DNA of 64,000 bases from Ciceribacter sp. T2.26MG-112.2 (lineage in GTDB: Bacteria; Pseudomonadota; Alphaproteobacteria; Rhizobiales; Rhizobiaceae). The position numbers and the translations under genes are program-made. The number at the start of each line of letters is the position of its first letter. Within the stretch, counting starts at the first letter, position 1. The stretch lies in assembly GCF_900492205.1 (NCBI RefSeq), contig NZ_UEYQ01000013.1:1-64000 (forward strand), given 5' to 3'. This document shows positions 34,221-42,235 of the stretch, one piece after another. A model generated the notes under the pieces. It saw only the letters and a list, made by a program, of their open reading frames with translations. It was not told the DNA's origin and did not search any database.

Positions 34221-35159
34221 ATGCCGGCAGTCTACGTCGGCGTGGACGTGTGTAAAGAGTGGCTCGACATTCATCTCCATCCGCTTGGGCAAAGCCGGCG
34301 GTTTGGCAATGACACGACCGGCATCCGCCAGTTGAAGCGGATGCTGGCCAGGTGCCGACCGGAAAGCATCGTGATGGAGGCGACCGGCAAGTTCCACCGT
34401 GCGGCCCATCGCTCGCTTTCGGCCGACGGCTTTTGCGTCTCCGTCGTCGATCCGCTGCGCGCGCGCCTGTTTGCCCGCGCCTGCGGTTATCTGGCCAAGA
34501 CCGATCGGCTCGACGCCCGGCTGCTGGCGCTTCTGGCGGCAAGTCTCAGGCCGGGGGCGAACACGCCGCCGAGCCCGCACATCGAGGCCCTGCAGGAGCT
34601 GGTCAATGCGCGCGCGGCGGCAAAGGGCGAGATCACAGCGCTCCAGAACCGTGCCAGGACGGCCACCACCGCCTTCCTGCGCGGCGAGCTGTCGCGCCGC
34701 CTCAAGAGCCTGGAGCGGCATGTGCAGCGCCTCGACGAAGAGATCGAACGGTGCATCGGCGAGGATCCGGAACTGGGCCGAAAGGTCGAGATCCTCACCT
34801 CCATTCCCGGCATCGGCCGCATCACCGCCTGGGCGCTGATGGCGGGCATGGACGAACTGGGCAGGTGTTCGGGCAAGCAGGCCGCCATGCTGGCCGGCCT
34901 TGCGCCGGTCGCCAACGACAGCGGCGCCCGCACCGGCCGCCGTTCCATCCGGGCCGGCAGGCCCGCGCCACGGCGCGCCCTCTACATGGCCGCCCTGTCG
35001 GCCCGGCGCTCCAATCCGTCCCTCACCCGCTTCGCCAAAACGCTCGAAGCCGCCGGCAAACCACCAAAGGTCATCCTCGTCGCCGTCATGCGCAAACTGC
35101 TCGTCCTGGCAAACTGCCTGCTCGCTCAGGACCGCCTCTGGACCCCAAATCCGCCTTGA
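34221..35159 (+). CDS. IS110-family transposase (DEDD recombinase)
   Basis: A 312-residue recombinase. The N-terminal RuvC-like domain shows the DEDD set: D in VGVDVCKEWLDIHL, E in VMEATGKFHR, and the pair of D in YLAKTDRLDARLLALL. A coiled coil (about residues 130-175) links to the C-terminal Transposase_20 domain with a helix-hairpin-helix (LTSIPGIGRITAWALM) and the conserved AGLAPVANDSGARTGRRSIRAGRPAPRRALYMAALSARRSNP segment carrying the catalytic Ser region. I chose the ATG at 34221 because it directly follows the closing stem of the guide RNA; upstream in-frame ATGs at 34167 and 34188 fall inside that RNA. Length fits IS110. No frameshift is visible, so the protein should be active. Confidence 0.92.
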   Translation: MPAVYVGVDVCKEWLDIHLHPLGQSRRFGNDTTGIRQLKRMLARCRPESIVMEATGKFHRAAHRSLSADGFCVSVVDPLRARLFARACGYLAKTDRLDARLLALLAASLRPGANTPPSPHIEALQELVNARAAAKGEITALQNRARTATTAFLRGELSRRLKSLERHVQRLDEEIERCIGEDPELGRKVEILTSIPGIGRITAWALMAGMDELGRCSGKQAAMLAGLAPVANDSGARTGRRSIRAGRPAPRRALYMAALSARRSNPSLTRFAKTLEAAGKPPKVILVAVMRKLLVLANCLLAQDRLWTPNPP

Positions 35160-35176
35160 CACCAAACACAGATGCT

Positions 35177-35222
35177 CATCCGGCGCTACGCGCCACCTTC
35201 TCCCCGCTGGGGAGAAGAGGGG
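35177..35222. repeat. Type A palindromic repeat, right half of the IS target
   Basis: CATCCGGCGCTACGCGCC then a CTTCTCCCC-GCT-GGGGAGAAG hairpin, inverted relative to 33930-33982. It begins right after the CT core at the right end of the IS. Confidence 0.8.
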
Positions 35223-35288
35223 GCGCGGGCGTCGTGCCCGATGGGTCGGTCGCTCTCTGGCTTCGTCGAGTTGTGGCCGAAACGAGAA

Positions 35289-35310
35289 AAGCGGCCGTTT
35301 CCGGCCGCTT
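35289..35310 (-). terminator. Rho-independent terminator of the aminotransferase gene
   Basis: AAGCGGCCG (35289-35297) pairs with CGGCCGCTT (35302-35310) around a four-base loop. On the minus strand the stem is followed by TTTTCTCG. It lies 25 bases after the stop. Confidence 0.85.
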
Positions 35311-35334
35311 GAAATCTCTCTCCGAACCCTGAGG

Positions 35335-36663
35335 TCAGATGTTCGCCATCAGCACCTTGCGGAGCTTGTCGAACAGTTCGTCGATCTCTTCCGTGGAAAT
35401 GATCAGCGGCGGCGAGAGGGCGATGATGTCGCCGGTGGTGCGGATCAGGAGGCCCGATTCATAGGCCTTGAGGAAGGCGTTGAAGGCGCGCTTGGTCGGT
35501 TCGCCGGCGATGGGCGCTAGTTCGATCGCGCCGATCAGGCCGATATTGCGGATGTCGATGACGTTCGGGCAGTCGGCCAGCGAATGCAGCTTCTCTTCCC
35601 AGTAGGACGCAAGCTCGGCGGCGCGGGTCAGCAGCCCCTCTTCCTTGTAGGTGTCGAGGGTACCAAGTGCTGCGGCCGAGGCGATCGGGTTGCCGGAATA
35701 GGTGTAGCCGTGGAAGAACTCGATCAGATGTTCCGGACCGGTCATGAAGGCATCGTGGATCTCGGAGGTGACGAAGACCGCGCCCATCGGGATGACGCCG
35801 TTGGTCAGCCCCTTGGCGGTGGTGATGATGTCGGGCTTGACGTCGAAATACTGCGCGGCGAACGGTGCGCCGAGGCGGCCGAAACCGGTAATGACTTCAT
35901 CGAAGATCAACAGGATGCCGTGCTTGGTGCAGATCTCGCGCAGGCGCTGGAGATAGCCCTTCGGCGGGATCAGCACGCCGGTGGAGCCGGCCACGGGTTC
36001 GACGATGACGGCGGCGATCGTCGAGGCATCATGAAGCGTGACGATGCGTTCCAGCTCGTCGGCGAGATCGCCGCCATGCTCCGGCATGCCCTTGGAAAAG
36101 GCGTTCTTGGCCGGCAGATGGGTGTGCGGCATGTGATCGACGCCCGTCAGCAGCGTGCCGAACATCTTGCGGTTGGTGACGATGCCGCCGACCGAGATGC
36201 CGCCGAAATTTACGCCGTGGTAACCGCGTTCGCGACCGATCAGGCGGGTACGTGATCCCTGACCCTTCACCCGCTGATAGGCGAGCGCCACCTTCAGCGC
36301 GGTTTCGACCGATTCCGAGCCGGAATTGGTGTAGAGGACATGCGCCATATTGTCGGGCGCGAGGTCGACCAGGCGGTTGGCAAGCTCGAAGGCCTTTGGG
36401 TGGCCGAGCTGGAAGGCCGGGGCGTAGTCGAGTTCGCCGGCCTGTTCGCGGATCGCCTCGGTGATCTTCGGGCGGCAGTGGCCGGCATTCACGCACCAGA
36501 GACCGGCGGTGCCGTCGAGCACCTGGCGGCCGTCATGGGTCGTGTAGTACATATCCTTGGCGCCGACGAACAGGCGCGGTTCCTTCTTGAACTGGCGGTT
36601 TGCCGTGAACGGCATCCAGAAGGCGCGCAGGTCGTTGGGCGTTGTATTCAAGCGGTTGGACAT
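35335..36663 (-). CDS. Omega-aminotransferase, class III (beta-alanine:pyruvate type)
   Basis: A 442-residue PLP enzyme of fold type I. GSESVETALKVALAYQR binds phosphate, IVEPVAGSTGVLIPPKGYL and LLIFDEVITGFGRLG hold the cofactor Asp, and DIITTAKGLTNG the Schiff-base Lys. RPKI..IREQ with FWMPFTANRQFKKEPRLF at the start is the hallmark of beta-alanine--pyruvate transaminases, which transfer amino groups from beta-alanine or other omega-amines to pyruvate. The second ATG (36663) is used because GGAGAG stands six bases before it. It is monocistronic with its own terminator. Other omega-amines as substrates remain possible. Confidence 0.92.
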   Translation of the reverse strand: MSNRLNTTPNDLRAFWMPFTANRQFKKEPRLFVGAKDMYYTTHDGRQVLDGTAGLWCVNAGHCRPKITEAIREQAGELDYAPAFQLGHPKAFELANRLVDLAPDNMAHVLYTNSGSESVETALKVALAYQRVKGQGSRTRLIGRERGYHGVNFGGISVGGIVTNRKMFGTLLTGVDHMPHTHLPAKNAFSKGMPEHGGDLADELERIVTLHDASTIAAVIVEPVAGSTGVLIPPKGYLQRLREICTKHGILLIFDEVITGFGRLGAPFAAQYFDVKPDIITTAKGLTNGVIPMGAVFVTSEIHDAFMTGPEHLIEFFHGYTYSGNPIASAAALGTLDTYKEEGLLTRAAELASYWEEKLHSLADCPNVIDIRNIGLIGAIELAPIAGEPTKRAFNAFLKAYESGLLIRTTGDIIALSPPLIISTEEIDELFDKLRKVLMANI

Positions 36664-37155
36664 AATGCTCTCCATGGCCTTTTTCGTTGCGGGCGGCCAT
36701 TTCCCGGTCGGCGGCGATCGGCCGGATATTTCGTAGAAAACCCGGCCAAATTAGCAGCGCGACCAAGGTCGTCAACCGGCATCAACAAACATCATGAGTG
36801 CTCAAGGTTCCGGTTATGATTTGCCGCGGCCGCGGCCGGCCGGGGCAGGGGAGTGCGGCCTGCCGACTTAAGCTTAGGGCAAGCTCGGTGAGGGAATGTG
36901 AGAGTGGCCGGGAGATCGTTCCCGAGGGCAGTCTGGGCGCCTTCCGGCAAGACCGGCGGCAAGCGCTGGCAGGTACCGGCCCCGGCGTTCCCAAGCGACG
37001 GGTCGGTGCCTGCGTTCGCCGGCACGAGAAAGACCGGCAAATCAAGGATCTGCCGGTCAGGATCTTCTCAGAACGTCATGTCAAATTGCCGCCATTGGAG
37101 CGGTCGAATGATGAATTCGACCGATCGCCTTCTCGCCGCGGAAACGGGCGGGGCG
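36664..37155. other. Intergenic region without a supported gene
   Basis: About 490 bases. The open frames on both strands are GC-skewed shadows. Part of it (around 36985-37035) translates on the minus strand to a VPANAGTDPS-like string typical of a dispersed repeat seen in many proteobacterial genomes, and several CCGGCAAG/GCCGGC inverted segments are present, so a degraded repeat is likely. I see no clear promoter. Confidence 0.35.
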
Positions 37156-37473
37156 TCAGGCGGCCGATTTATTGGCGCTGGTCGAGCAATAAATGTCTTC
37201 CAGCGTGCCGAGGATCTTGATGACCGATTCGGAGGTGCTGGAATAATAGATCGTCTGCGCGTCGCGGCGGGTCTTGACCAGCTTCTGGGCGCGCAATTTC
37301 GAAAGATGCTGGGACAGGGCCGACTGGCTGAGGCCGACCTGGGCGGCGAGAACGCCGACCGGGACCTCGCCCTCGACGAGGCTGCAGAGGATCATCAGGC
37401 GCTTGGGATTTGCCATGGCCGAGAGCAGGCCGGCGGCGGGAATGGACTGTTCGGACAATACCTTGGTTTTCAT
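37156..37473 (-). CDS. ArsR-family regulator, NolR-like
   Basis: A 105-residue winged-helix repressor. The core AAGLLSAMANPKRLMILCSLVEGEVPVGVLAAQVGLSQSALSQHLSKLRAQKLVKTRRDAQTIYYSS is, from memory, very close to the rhizobial nodulation regulator NolR, including SAMANPKRL, GLSQSALSQHLSKLRAQ and TRRDAQTIYYSS. It lacks the CVC-type metal site of ArsR/SmtB sensors. NolR represses nod genes and controls growth, motility and exopolysaccharide genes; homologues also occur in non-nodulating Rhizobiaceae, so a symbiotic role is not implied. The protein is shorter at both ends than NolR. It stands alone, upstream of an AT-rich promoter region. Confidence 0.85.
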   Translation of the reverse strand: MKTKVLSEQSIPAAGLLSAMANPKRLMILCSLVEGEVPVGVLAAQVGLSQSALSQHLSKLRAQKLVKTRRDAQTIYYSSTSESVIKILGTLEDIYCSTSANKSAA

Positions 37474-37583
37474 CAGATCAACTTTCGTTAGCCGGCCTCG
37501 GGAGGAAAGGCGACGGTTTGCAATCCATCAAATTGGTTATACAGGAACTCTAACAAGTGCCAAAAAATTGTATATGCCTAAAT

Positions 37584-38333
37584 TTAAGGTATCGGGTATG
37601 CTGTATTAGTTATCTCTGAATAGAGCTCTGCCCGTGAGCTTATTAGACGCCCAAAATCGTGTCGAACCAGTAAATCTCCACAAATAAGATCGATTCCCGC
37701 CCGGTCGATGCCACAAAAAGCCCATTTTCCCGGGTTCTGCCCGCAGCGTCCGGTGGCCAGAAGGCTGGCGAGTTCTGGTTTCGTACCTGCTAATTCTCGC
37801 ACTAGCTCGACCTCCTGTCCGGAGATTTCGCCGCCTGTTTCGGCGGCGATGACGAAGTCCTCGCCCGGCAGGAGATAGGCGCGGCCGAAGCCGCCGTTGA
37901 GGCTTGCCGACTGCGGCGCGAGGCGGAAGAAGCGGAAATCGGGAAAATCGATGTAGAGCTTCGCCTTCGGGTGGCGGGCGATGAACCGCGCCCGCAGGCG
38001 CTGGTGGACGGGGCCGTCACGCTCGACCGTTTCGGCCAGGCAGGAGAGGGTGAGGCGCGGATGAGCCAGCGGGTCGCCCTTGCCGGGCTCGCCGGCCAGC
38101 AGGGATACCCTTCGATCCTTGGCGAGCGCCCTGGTATGCGCCGAGAGCGCCGAGACGAGGATGACCGGGCTGCCGTCGGTATCCGTTGCCAGCAGCACGC
38201 GGCTGACCGAGGGATAACCGCTTTCCGGCTCGAGCACGGCAAGGGCGACATAACGCGCCGACCTGAGAAGACGACGGGCAAGCATGCGTGCCTCATCGTC
38301 CGTCTCGCGTATCACCGATGGTTTGTCCGTCAT
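37584..38333 (-). CDS. HugZ-like pyridoxamine 5'-phosphate oxidase-fold protein
   Basis: A 249-residue protein with a split-barrel flavin/haem-binding domain (residues 15-165): RRLLRSARYVALAVLEPESGYPSVSRVLLATDTDGSPVILVSALSAHTRAL and RLTLSCLAETVERD are the HugZ/PNPOx pattern. The C-terminal third carries a DUF2470-like segment ending with GIDRAGIDLICGDLLVRHDFGR. HugZ proteins bind or degrade haem in Helicobacter and Pseudomonas-like iron uptake systems. The start at 38333 has GGAAAG upstream; the longer frame begins next to the choV stop. It follows choV by 43 bases but is not part of choline import in any obvious way. Confidence 0.8.
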   Translation of the reverse strand: MTDKPSVIRETDDEARMLARRLLRSARYVALAVLEPESGYPSVSRVLLATDTDGSPVILVSALSAHTRALAKDRRVSLLAGEPGKGDPLAHPRLTLSCLAETVERDGPVHQRLRARFIARHPKAKLYIDFPDFRFFRLAPQSASLNGGFGRAYLLPGEDFVIAAETGGEISGQEVELVRELAGTKPELASLLATGRCGQNPGKWAFCGIDRAGIDLICGDLLVRHDFGRLISSRAELYSEITNTAYPIP

Positions 38334-38375
38334 GGTTCTTTCCGTTTCACGCGATCGCCTGAACGGATCGTCCAT

Positions 38376-39422
38376 TCAGGCCTTGCGCCGGTGCAGGGTC
38401 AATCCGGCGACGACATCCTGGGCGGAGATCGTCCCGATGATCGCGCCATTGTCAACCACGCCGATCGTGCCGGGTTGTCGCGCCAAAACGTCGAGGATCT
38501 CGACGAGCGGCGTTTCCGGCCTGGCCGTGCCGGCGACGGCCCCTTGAGAGCTGGCTGTGACGATGCCGTGATGCATGACGTCGCGGGCCGTCAGCATGTT
38601 GATCGGGTTCATGTTCTGCACGAAGTCGGCGACATACTGGTCGGCCGGGTTGCGGACGATTTCCTGCGGCGTGCCGCACTGGATGATGCGTCCGCCTTCC
38701 ATGATGGCGATGCGGTTGCCGATGCGGAAGGCCTCGTCGAGGTCATGGCTGACGAACAGGATGGTCTTCTTCAGGCGATGCTGGAATTCGAGAAGTTCGT
38801 CCTGCAGCCGGGTGCGGATCAGCGGGTCGAGGGCCGAGAAGGGTTCGTCCATCAAAAGGATCGGTGCGCCGGTGGCAAAGGCGCGGGCGAGCCCGACGCG
38901 CTGCTGCATGCCGCCCGAGAGCTCGTTGACCTTGCGATCGGCCCATTGGGTGAGGTTGACGAGTTCCAGCTGTTCGCCGACGGCGCGGCGGCGATCGGCC
39001 TCCGCGACACCTGCGAGTTCCAGCCCGAAGCCGACATTTTCCGCCACCGTGCGCCAGGGCAGCAGACCGAACTGCTGGAACACCATCGAGACGGTGTGCA
39101 TGCGCAGGTCGCGCAATTGTTGCGGCGTACAGGTGTAGGGATTGGTGGTCCGGCCTTCGTTGAATACCTGGACATCGCCGCGCACCACCGGGGCAAGCCC
39201 GTTGACGGCGCGCAGAAGCGTCGACTTGCCCGAGCCGGACAGGCCCATGAGCACCAGGATCTCGCCCTCCTTGATCTCGAGCGAGGCATTGGCGACGCCG
39301 AGCACCAGACCGGTCTCGGCGCTGATCTCGTCGCGGCTGCGTCCCGCATCCGCCAGGTTGAGCGCCCGCTGCGGATTTGATCCGAATATGATCGAGACAT
39401 TGTCGAACAGGACGGCGGTCAT
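38376..39422 (-). CDS. choV: Choline ABC transporter ATP-binding protein
   Basis: A 348-residue ATPase of the glycine betaine/choline (OTCN) group. Walker A GLSGSGKSTLLR, signature LSGGMQQRVGLARAFA, Walker B ILLMDEPFSALDPL and H-loop VSHDLDEA are intact. The C-terminal 85 residues are a CBS-like module (NPINMLTARDVM.. and LVEILDVLARQPGTIGVVDNG), expected for osmotic or substrate regulation. It overlaps the permease stop by the ATGA arrangement, so the start at 39422 is firm. Third gene of the choXWV operon. Confidence 0.93.
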   Translation of the reverse strand: MTAVLFDNVSIIFGSNPQRALNLADAGRSRDEISAETGLVLGVANASLEIKEGEILVLMGLSGSGKSTLLRAVNGLAPVVRGDVQVFNEGRTTNPYTCTPQQLRDLRMHTVSMVFQQFGLLPWRTVAENVGFGLELAGVAEADRRRAVGEQLELVNLTQWADRKVNELSGGMQQRVGLARAFATGAPILLMDEPFSALDPLIRTRLQDELLEFQHRLKKTILFVSHDLDEAFRIGNRIAIMEGGRIIQCGTPQEIVRNPADQYVADFVQNMNPINMLTARDVMHHGIVTASSQGAVAGTARPETPLVEILDVLARQPGTIGVVDNGAIIGTISAQDVVAGLTLHRRKA

Positions 39423-40294
39423 GCGGCGTCTCCTTCGTCGGATGACCGGAAGATGCGATCGAGGATGATGGCGAGGATGACGATGCACAGGCCGGAATCG
39501 AAGCCCTTGGCGATGTTGACGGTGTTGAGCGCGCGGACGACCGGCACGCCGAGGCCGCTGGCGCCGACCAGCGCGGCGATCACCACCATCGACAGCGACA
39601 GCATGATCGTCTGGGTGAGACCGGCCATGATCTGCGGCATGGCGAAGGGCAATTCGACCTTGCGCAGCACCTGGGAGGGGGTGGCGCCGAAGGCCTGGGC
39701 CGCTTCCACCAGGGAGGGCGGGGTCGAGATGATGCCGAGGCGGGTGAGCCGGATCGGCGCGGGGATGGCGAAGATGACGGTGGCGATCAGGCCCGGCACC
39801 ATGCCGAGGCCGAACAGGATGAGCGCCGGAATCAGGTAGACGAAGGTCGGGATCGTCTGCATCAAGTCGAGAATGGGCCGGATGATCGAATAGAGCCAGG
39901 GGCGCCTGGCCGCGGCGATGCCGATCGGAACGCCGACCACCATCGATACGCCGGTGGCGGCGAGCACCAGCGCCAGCGTCTCCATCGTCTCTTTCCAGTA
40001 GCCCTGGTTGTAGATCACCAGCAGACCGACGAGCGTGAAGGCGGCGACGCCGAGCGATCGGCGCATGAACCAGGCCACGCCGGTGAAGATGGCGATCATC
40101 AGCAGCGGATAGAAGTCCGCCAAGGCCGTGCCCTTCAGATAGGGGGCTTGGAGGACGAACAGCATCGCATTGATCGAGGCGTTCAGGATCATCGCGATGA
40201 AGTCGAAGAAGAATTTGAGATTGGTGGTCAGCCAGTCGACCGCGTGCTTTGCGCCCATCCCGATCGGGATCTTGTAATCTGTCAGCCAGTCCAT
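39419..40294 (-). CDS. choW: Choline ABC transporter permease
   Basis: A 291-residue inner-membrane permease with about six helices (residues 55-75, 90-110, 115-135, 150-170, 200-225, 240-270). The EAA-type loop LVEAAQAFGATPSQVLRKVELPFAMPQIMAG docks ChoV. The MDWLTDYKIPIGMGAKHAVDWL opening is characteristic of the ChoW group. GGGGAA precedes the ATG at 40294. It is separated from choX by a hairpin. Confidence 0.93.
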   Translation of the reverse strand: MDWLTDYKIPIGMGAKHAVDWLTTNLKFFFDFIAMILNASINAMLFVLQAPYLKGTALADFYPLLMIAIFTGVAWFMRRSLGVAAFTLVGLLVIYNQGYWKETMETLALVLAATGVSMVVGVPIGIAAARRPWLYSIIRPILDLMQTIPTFVYLIPALILFGLGMVPGLIATVIFAIPAPIRLTRLGIISTPPSLVEAAQAFGATPSQVLRKVELPFAMPQIMAGLTQTIMLSLSMVVIAALVGASGLGVPVVRALNTVNIAKGFDSGLCIVILAIILDRIFRSSDEGDAA

Positions 40295-40336
40295 GGTTCC
40301 CCGGTGCCTTTTCGGCTTGTCATGCTCCTGATGAAG

Positions 40337-40360
40337 AAGGAGCGGCTCTCGCCGCTCCTT
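40337..40360 (-). promoter_or_regulatory. Stem-loop between choX and choW
   Basis: AAGGAGCGG (40337-40345) pairs perfectly with CCGCTCCTT (40352-40360) around a six-base loop. No strong T run follows on the minus strand. It probably lowers transcription or protects choX mRNA so the binding protein is made in excess. Confidence 0.65.
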
Positions 40361-40374
40361 AAGGTCACTTGCCG

Positions 40375-41328
40375 TTAGAGGCCGAGCGCGCTCTTGACCG
40401 CCGGCAGGGCCTCGCCGCCGTCCTTGGTGGTGACGCCGGCCAGCCAGGGCTCGATCGCCGCGCCATTGGCCTTCAGCCAGTCGGTGGCCGCGACTTCCGG
40501 ATCCTTGCCGTCGTTGAGGATGCCGCCCATGACCTCGTTCTCCATGTCGAGCGAGAACTTGAGGTTGGTGATGAACTTGCCGACGTTCGGGCATTCGGCG
40601 AGATAGCCGGCGCGGACATTGGTGAAGACTTCGGCGCCGCCGAAGTTCGGGCCGAAGGTCGCGTCGCCGCCGGTCAGGTAGGTCAGCTTGAAGGTGGAGT
40701 TCATCGGGTGGGGAGCCCAGCCGAGGAAGACCACCGGTGCGCCGTCCTGCTCGGCGCGGGCGACCTGCGCCAGCATGCCCTGCTCGGACGACTCGACGAC
40801 CTCGAAGCCTTCCAGGCCGAATTCGTTCTTCTCGATCATTTCGAGCACGAGGCGGTTGCCGTCATTGCCCGGCTCGATGCCGTAGATCTTGCTGTCAAGC
40901 GCATCCTTCTGCTTGGCGATGTCGGCGAAATCCTTGATGCCGAGTTCTGCGCCCTTGGCATTGGTGGCCAGCGTGTACTTGGCGCCTTCGAGATTGGGCC
41001 CGTGGGTTTCGATCGACTTGTCTTCGGTGAAGGGCTTGATGTCGTTGGCCTGGCTGGGCATCCAGTTGCCGAGGAAGACGTCGATGTCCTTGTTCTTCAT
41101 CGAGGTGAAGGTCACAGGCAGCGACAGGACCGTGACCGAGGTCTCGTAGCCAAGCGCCTTGAGCAGTACGGATGCGGTGGCGGTGGTCGAGGTGATGTCG
41201 GTCCAGCCGACATCGGCAAAGCGCACGGTGGCGCAGCCTTCGCCTTCGGCCGCCATGGACGGGGCGGTGGACAAGGCAAGGATCGCGGCGGTGGCGATCG
41301 TGAAACGCTGGAAATTGACTTTGGTCAT
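40375..41328 (-). CDS. choX: Choline-binding periplasmic protein
   Basis: A 317-residue OpuAC-type binding protein. Signal peptide MTKVNFQRFTIATAAILALSTAPSMAA-EG, cleaved at about residue 27. The mature part has the choline-binding fold: CATVRFADVGWTDITSTTATASVLLKALGYET, DVFLGNWMPS, the VFLGWAPHPMN segment with aromatic residues of the cation box, and a final ATDWLKANGAAIEPWL. ChoX binds choline and acetylcholine with high affinity and ChoWV import it for betaine formation, giving carbon, nitrogen and osmoprotection. GGGAGC precedes the ATG at 41328. The betICBA genes are not in this window. Confidence 0.92.
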   Translation of the reverse strand: MTKVNFQRFTIATAAILALSTAPSMAAEGEGCATVRFADVGWTDITSTTATASVLLKALGYETSVTVLSLPVTFTSMKNKDIDVFLGNWMPSQANDIKPFTEDKSIETHGPNLEGAKYTLATNAKGAELGIKDFADIAKQKDALDSKIYGIEPGNDGNRLVLEMIEKNEFGLEGFEVVESSEQGMLAQVARAEQDGAPVVFLGWAPHPMNSTFKLTYLTGGDATFGPNFGGAEVFTNVRAGYLAECPNVGKFITNLKFSLDMENEVMGGILNDGKDPEVAATDWLKANGAAIEPWLAGVTTKDGGEALPAVKSALGL

Positions 41329-41621
41329 CGAGATGCTCCCGTTTTTTAATGTTCCCAAGTCAACAATCTATACACCACAAAAGCAAGCGCACACGCGCAT
41401 TTGCGCCTTATTCCCCTCCCTGTTTGCGACGTTGTGCCTAGCTTCCGGATCGATTCTTAAGTCGCGCTTGACCCTGCCGGAGCCCCTGAGATCATTGCGC
41501 ATCCCGGCCTTGCCGAAAGCCGCGGCATAGCGTCCTGTGGAAATCGCCGCAGGAGTGCTATAGTTTACCATCTGGACGCCCCGCATCATCGCGGCGCGCC
41601 GCGAATTCAAAGGGAGAGTTC

Positions 41622-42005
41622 ATGAAACTTCGTTGTCTGATCCTGGCTGCCGCGCTGACCGTTCCGGCAGCCGCAGCCTTCGCCGAAGGTGATGCCGTCG
41701 CCGGAGCCAAGGTGTTCAAGCAGTGCCAGGCCTGCCACTCGGCCGTCGATGCCAAGAACAAGGTCGGCCCGACCCTGATGGGCGTCATCGATCGCCCGGT
41801 CGCCACCGTCGAGGGCTTCAAGTATTCGAAGGCGATGACGGAGTTCGGCGCCGACGGCAAGGTCTGGTCCGAGCAGCTTCTGACCGAGTACCTGCCCAAG
41901 CCGCGCGAACTGGTCAAGGGCACGACCATGACCTTTGCCGGGCTGAAGAAGCCGGAAGACATCGCCAATGTCATCGCCTATCTGAAGAACCCGACCGCCA
42001 AGTAA
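41622..42005 (+). CDS. Class I cytochrome c (c2 type)
   Basis: A 127-residue periplasmic electron carrier. Signal peptide residues 1-21 (cleavage AFA-EG). Haem attachment CQACH at residues 35-39 with His39 as the axial ligand; the axial Met is in GTTMTFAGL near residue 109. Length and layout match small soluble cytochromes c2 of Alphaproteobacteria, which pass electrons from the bc1 complex to oxidases. GGGAG stands before the ATG. Monocistronic, with a strong terminator. I cannot tell which paralogue (cycA or another) it is. Confidence 0.93.
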   Translation: MKLRCLILAAALTVPAAAAFAEGDAVAGAKVFKQCQACHSAVDAKNKVGPTLMGVIDRPVATVEGFKYSKAMTEFGADGKVWSEQLLTEYLPKPRELVKGTTMTFAGLKKPEDIANVIAYLKNPTAK

Positions 42006-42034
42006 TCGGCTCGGGTGATCAATCCTTGATCTAC

Positions 42035-42070
42035 GGGTAGCGGCGCGCAGGCGTGCCGCTACCCGTTTTT
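42035..42070 (+). terminator. Rho-independent terminator of the cytochrome c gene
   Basis: GGGTAGCGGC (42035-42044) pairs perfectly with GCCGCTACCC (42055-42064), followed by G and five T. Confidence 0.93.
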
Positions 42071-42235
42071 ATTTGCCCGCTCTTGCAGGCGCTTCGCCAG
42101 CCTCCATATCAGACCAGTATTTTTCTGTCCGGCGCAAGCGACGGCGGTTCTAATATCATTGATTTGTTATAAGGTTGCGGTCACATGCCGCTTGGGCCGG
42201 GCCAAGAACCGGCGACAGTTCAGGGAGACGATCGC

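Larger units (their letters stand above)
34017..35176 (+). mobile_element. IS110-family insertion sequence, complete, 1160 bp
   Basis: The element has no terminal inverted repeats, as in the IS110 group. Its ends are fixed by three signs. Both junctions carry the dinucleotide CT (34015-34016 and 35175-35176). Joining the flanks across one CT restores a palindromic repeat like the copy at 23.08 kb. Guide sequences inside the left end match both the ends of the element and the target. Left end starts TGCATGTTC; right end finishes ACACAGATG before CT. The 204-base non-coding left end holds the guide RNA and the transposase fills the rest, leaving a 15-base right end. It looks intact and recent. 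I assign one CT to the element. Confidence 0.88.

Noticed and set aside
19801..35222. CRISPR array suspected from repeated hairpins
   Set aside because: Units are few, differ in spacing and orientation and have no regular spacers; no cas genes are present. They are palindromic intergenic repeats.
36782..37045. Small Pro/Arg-rich frames in the 36.7-37.1 kb gap
   Set aside because: Their VPANAGT-like translation is that of a dispersed repeat, with no start signal or conserved domain.
37584..38333. HugZ-like gene as a fourth cho gene
   Set aside because: It follows choV closely, but the fold is a flavin/haem split barrel with no known link to choline.
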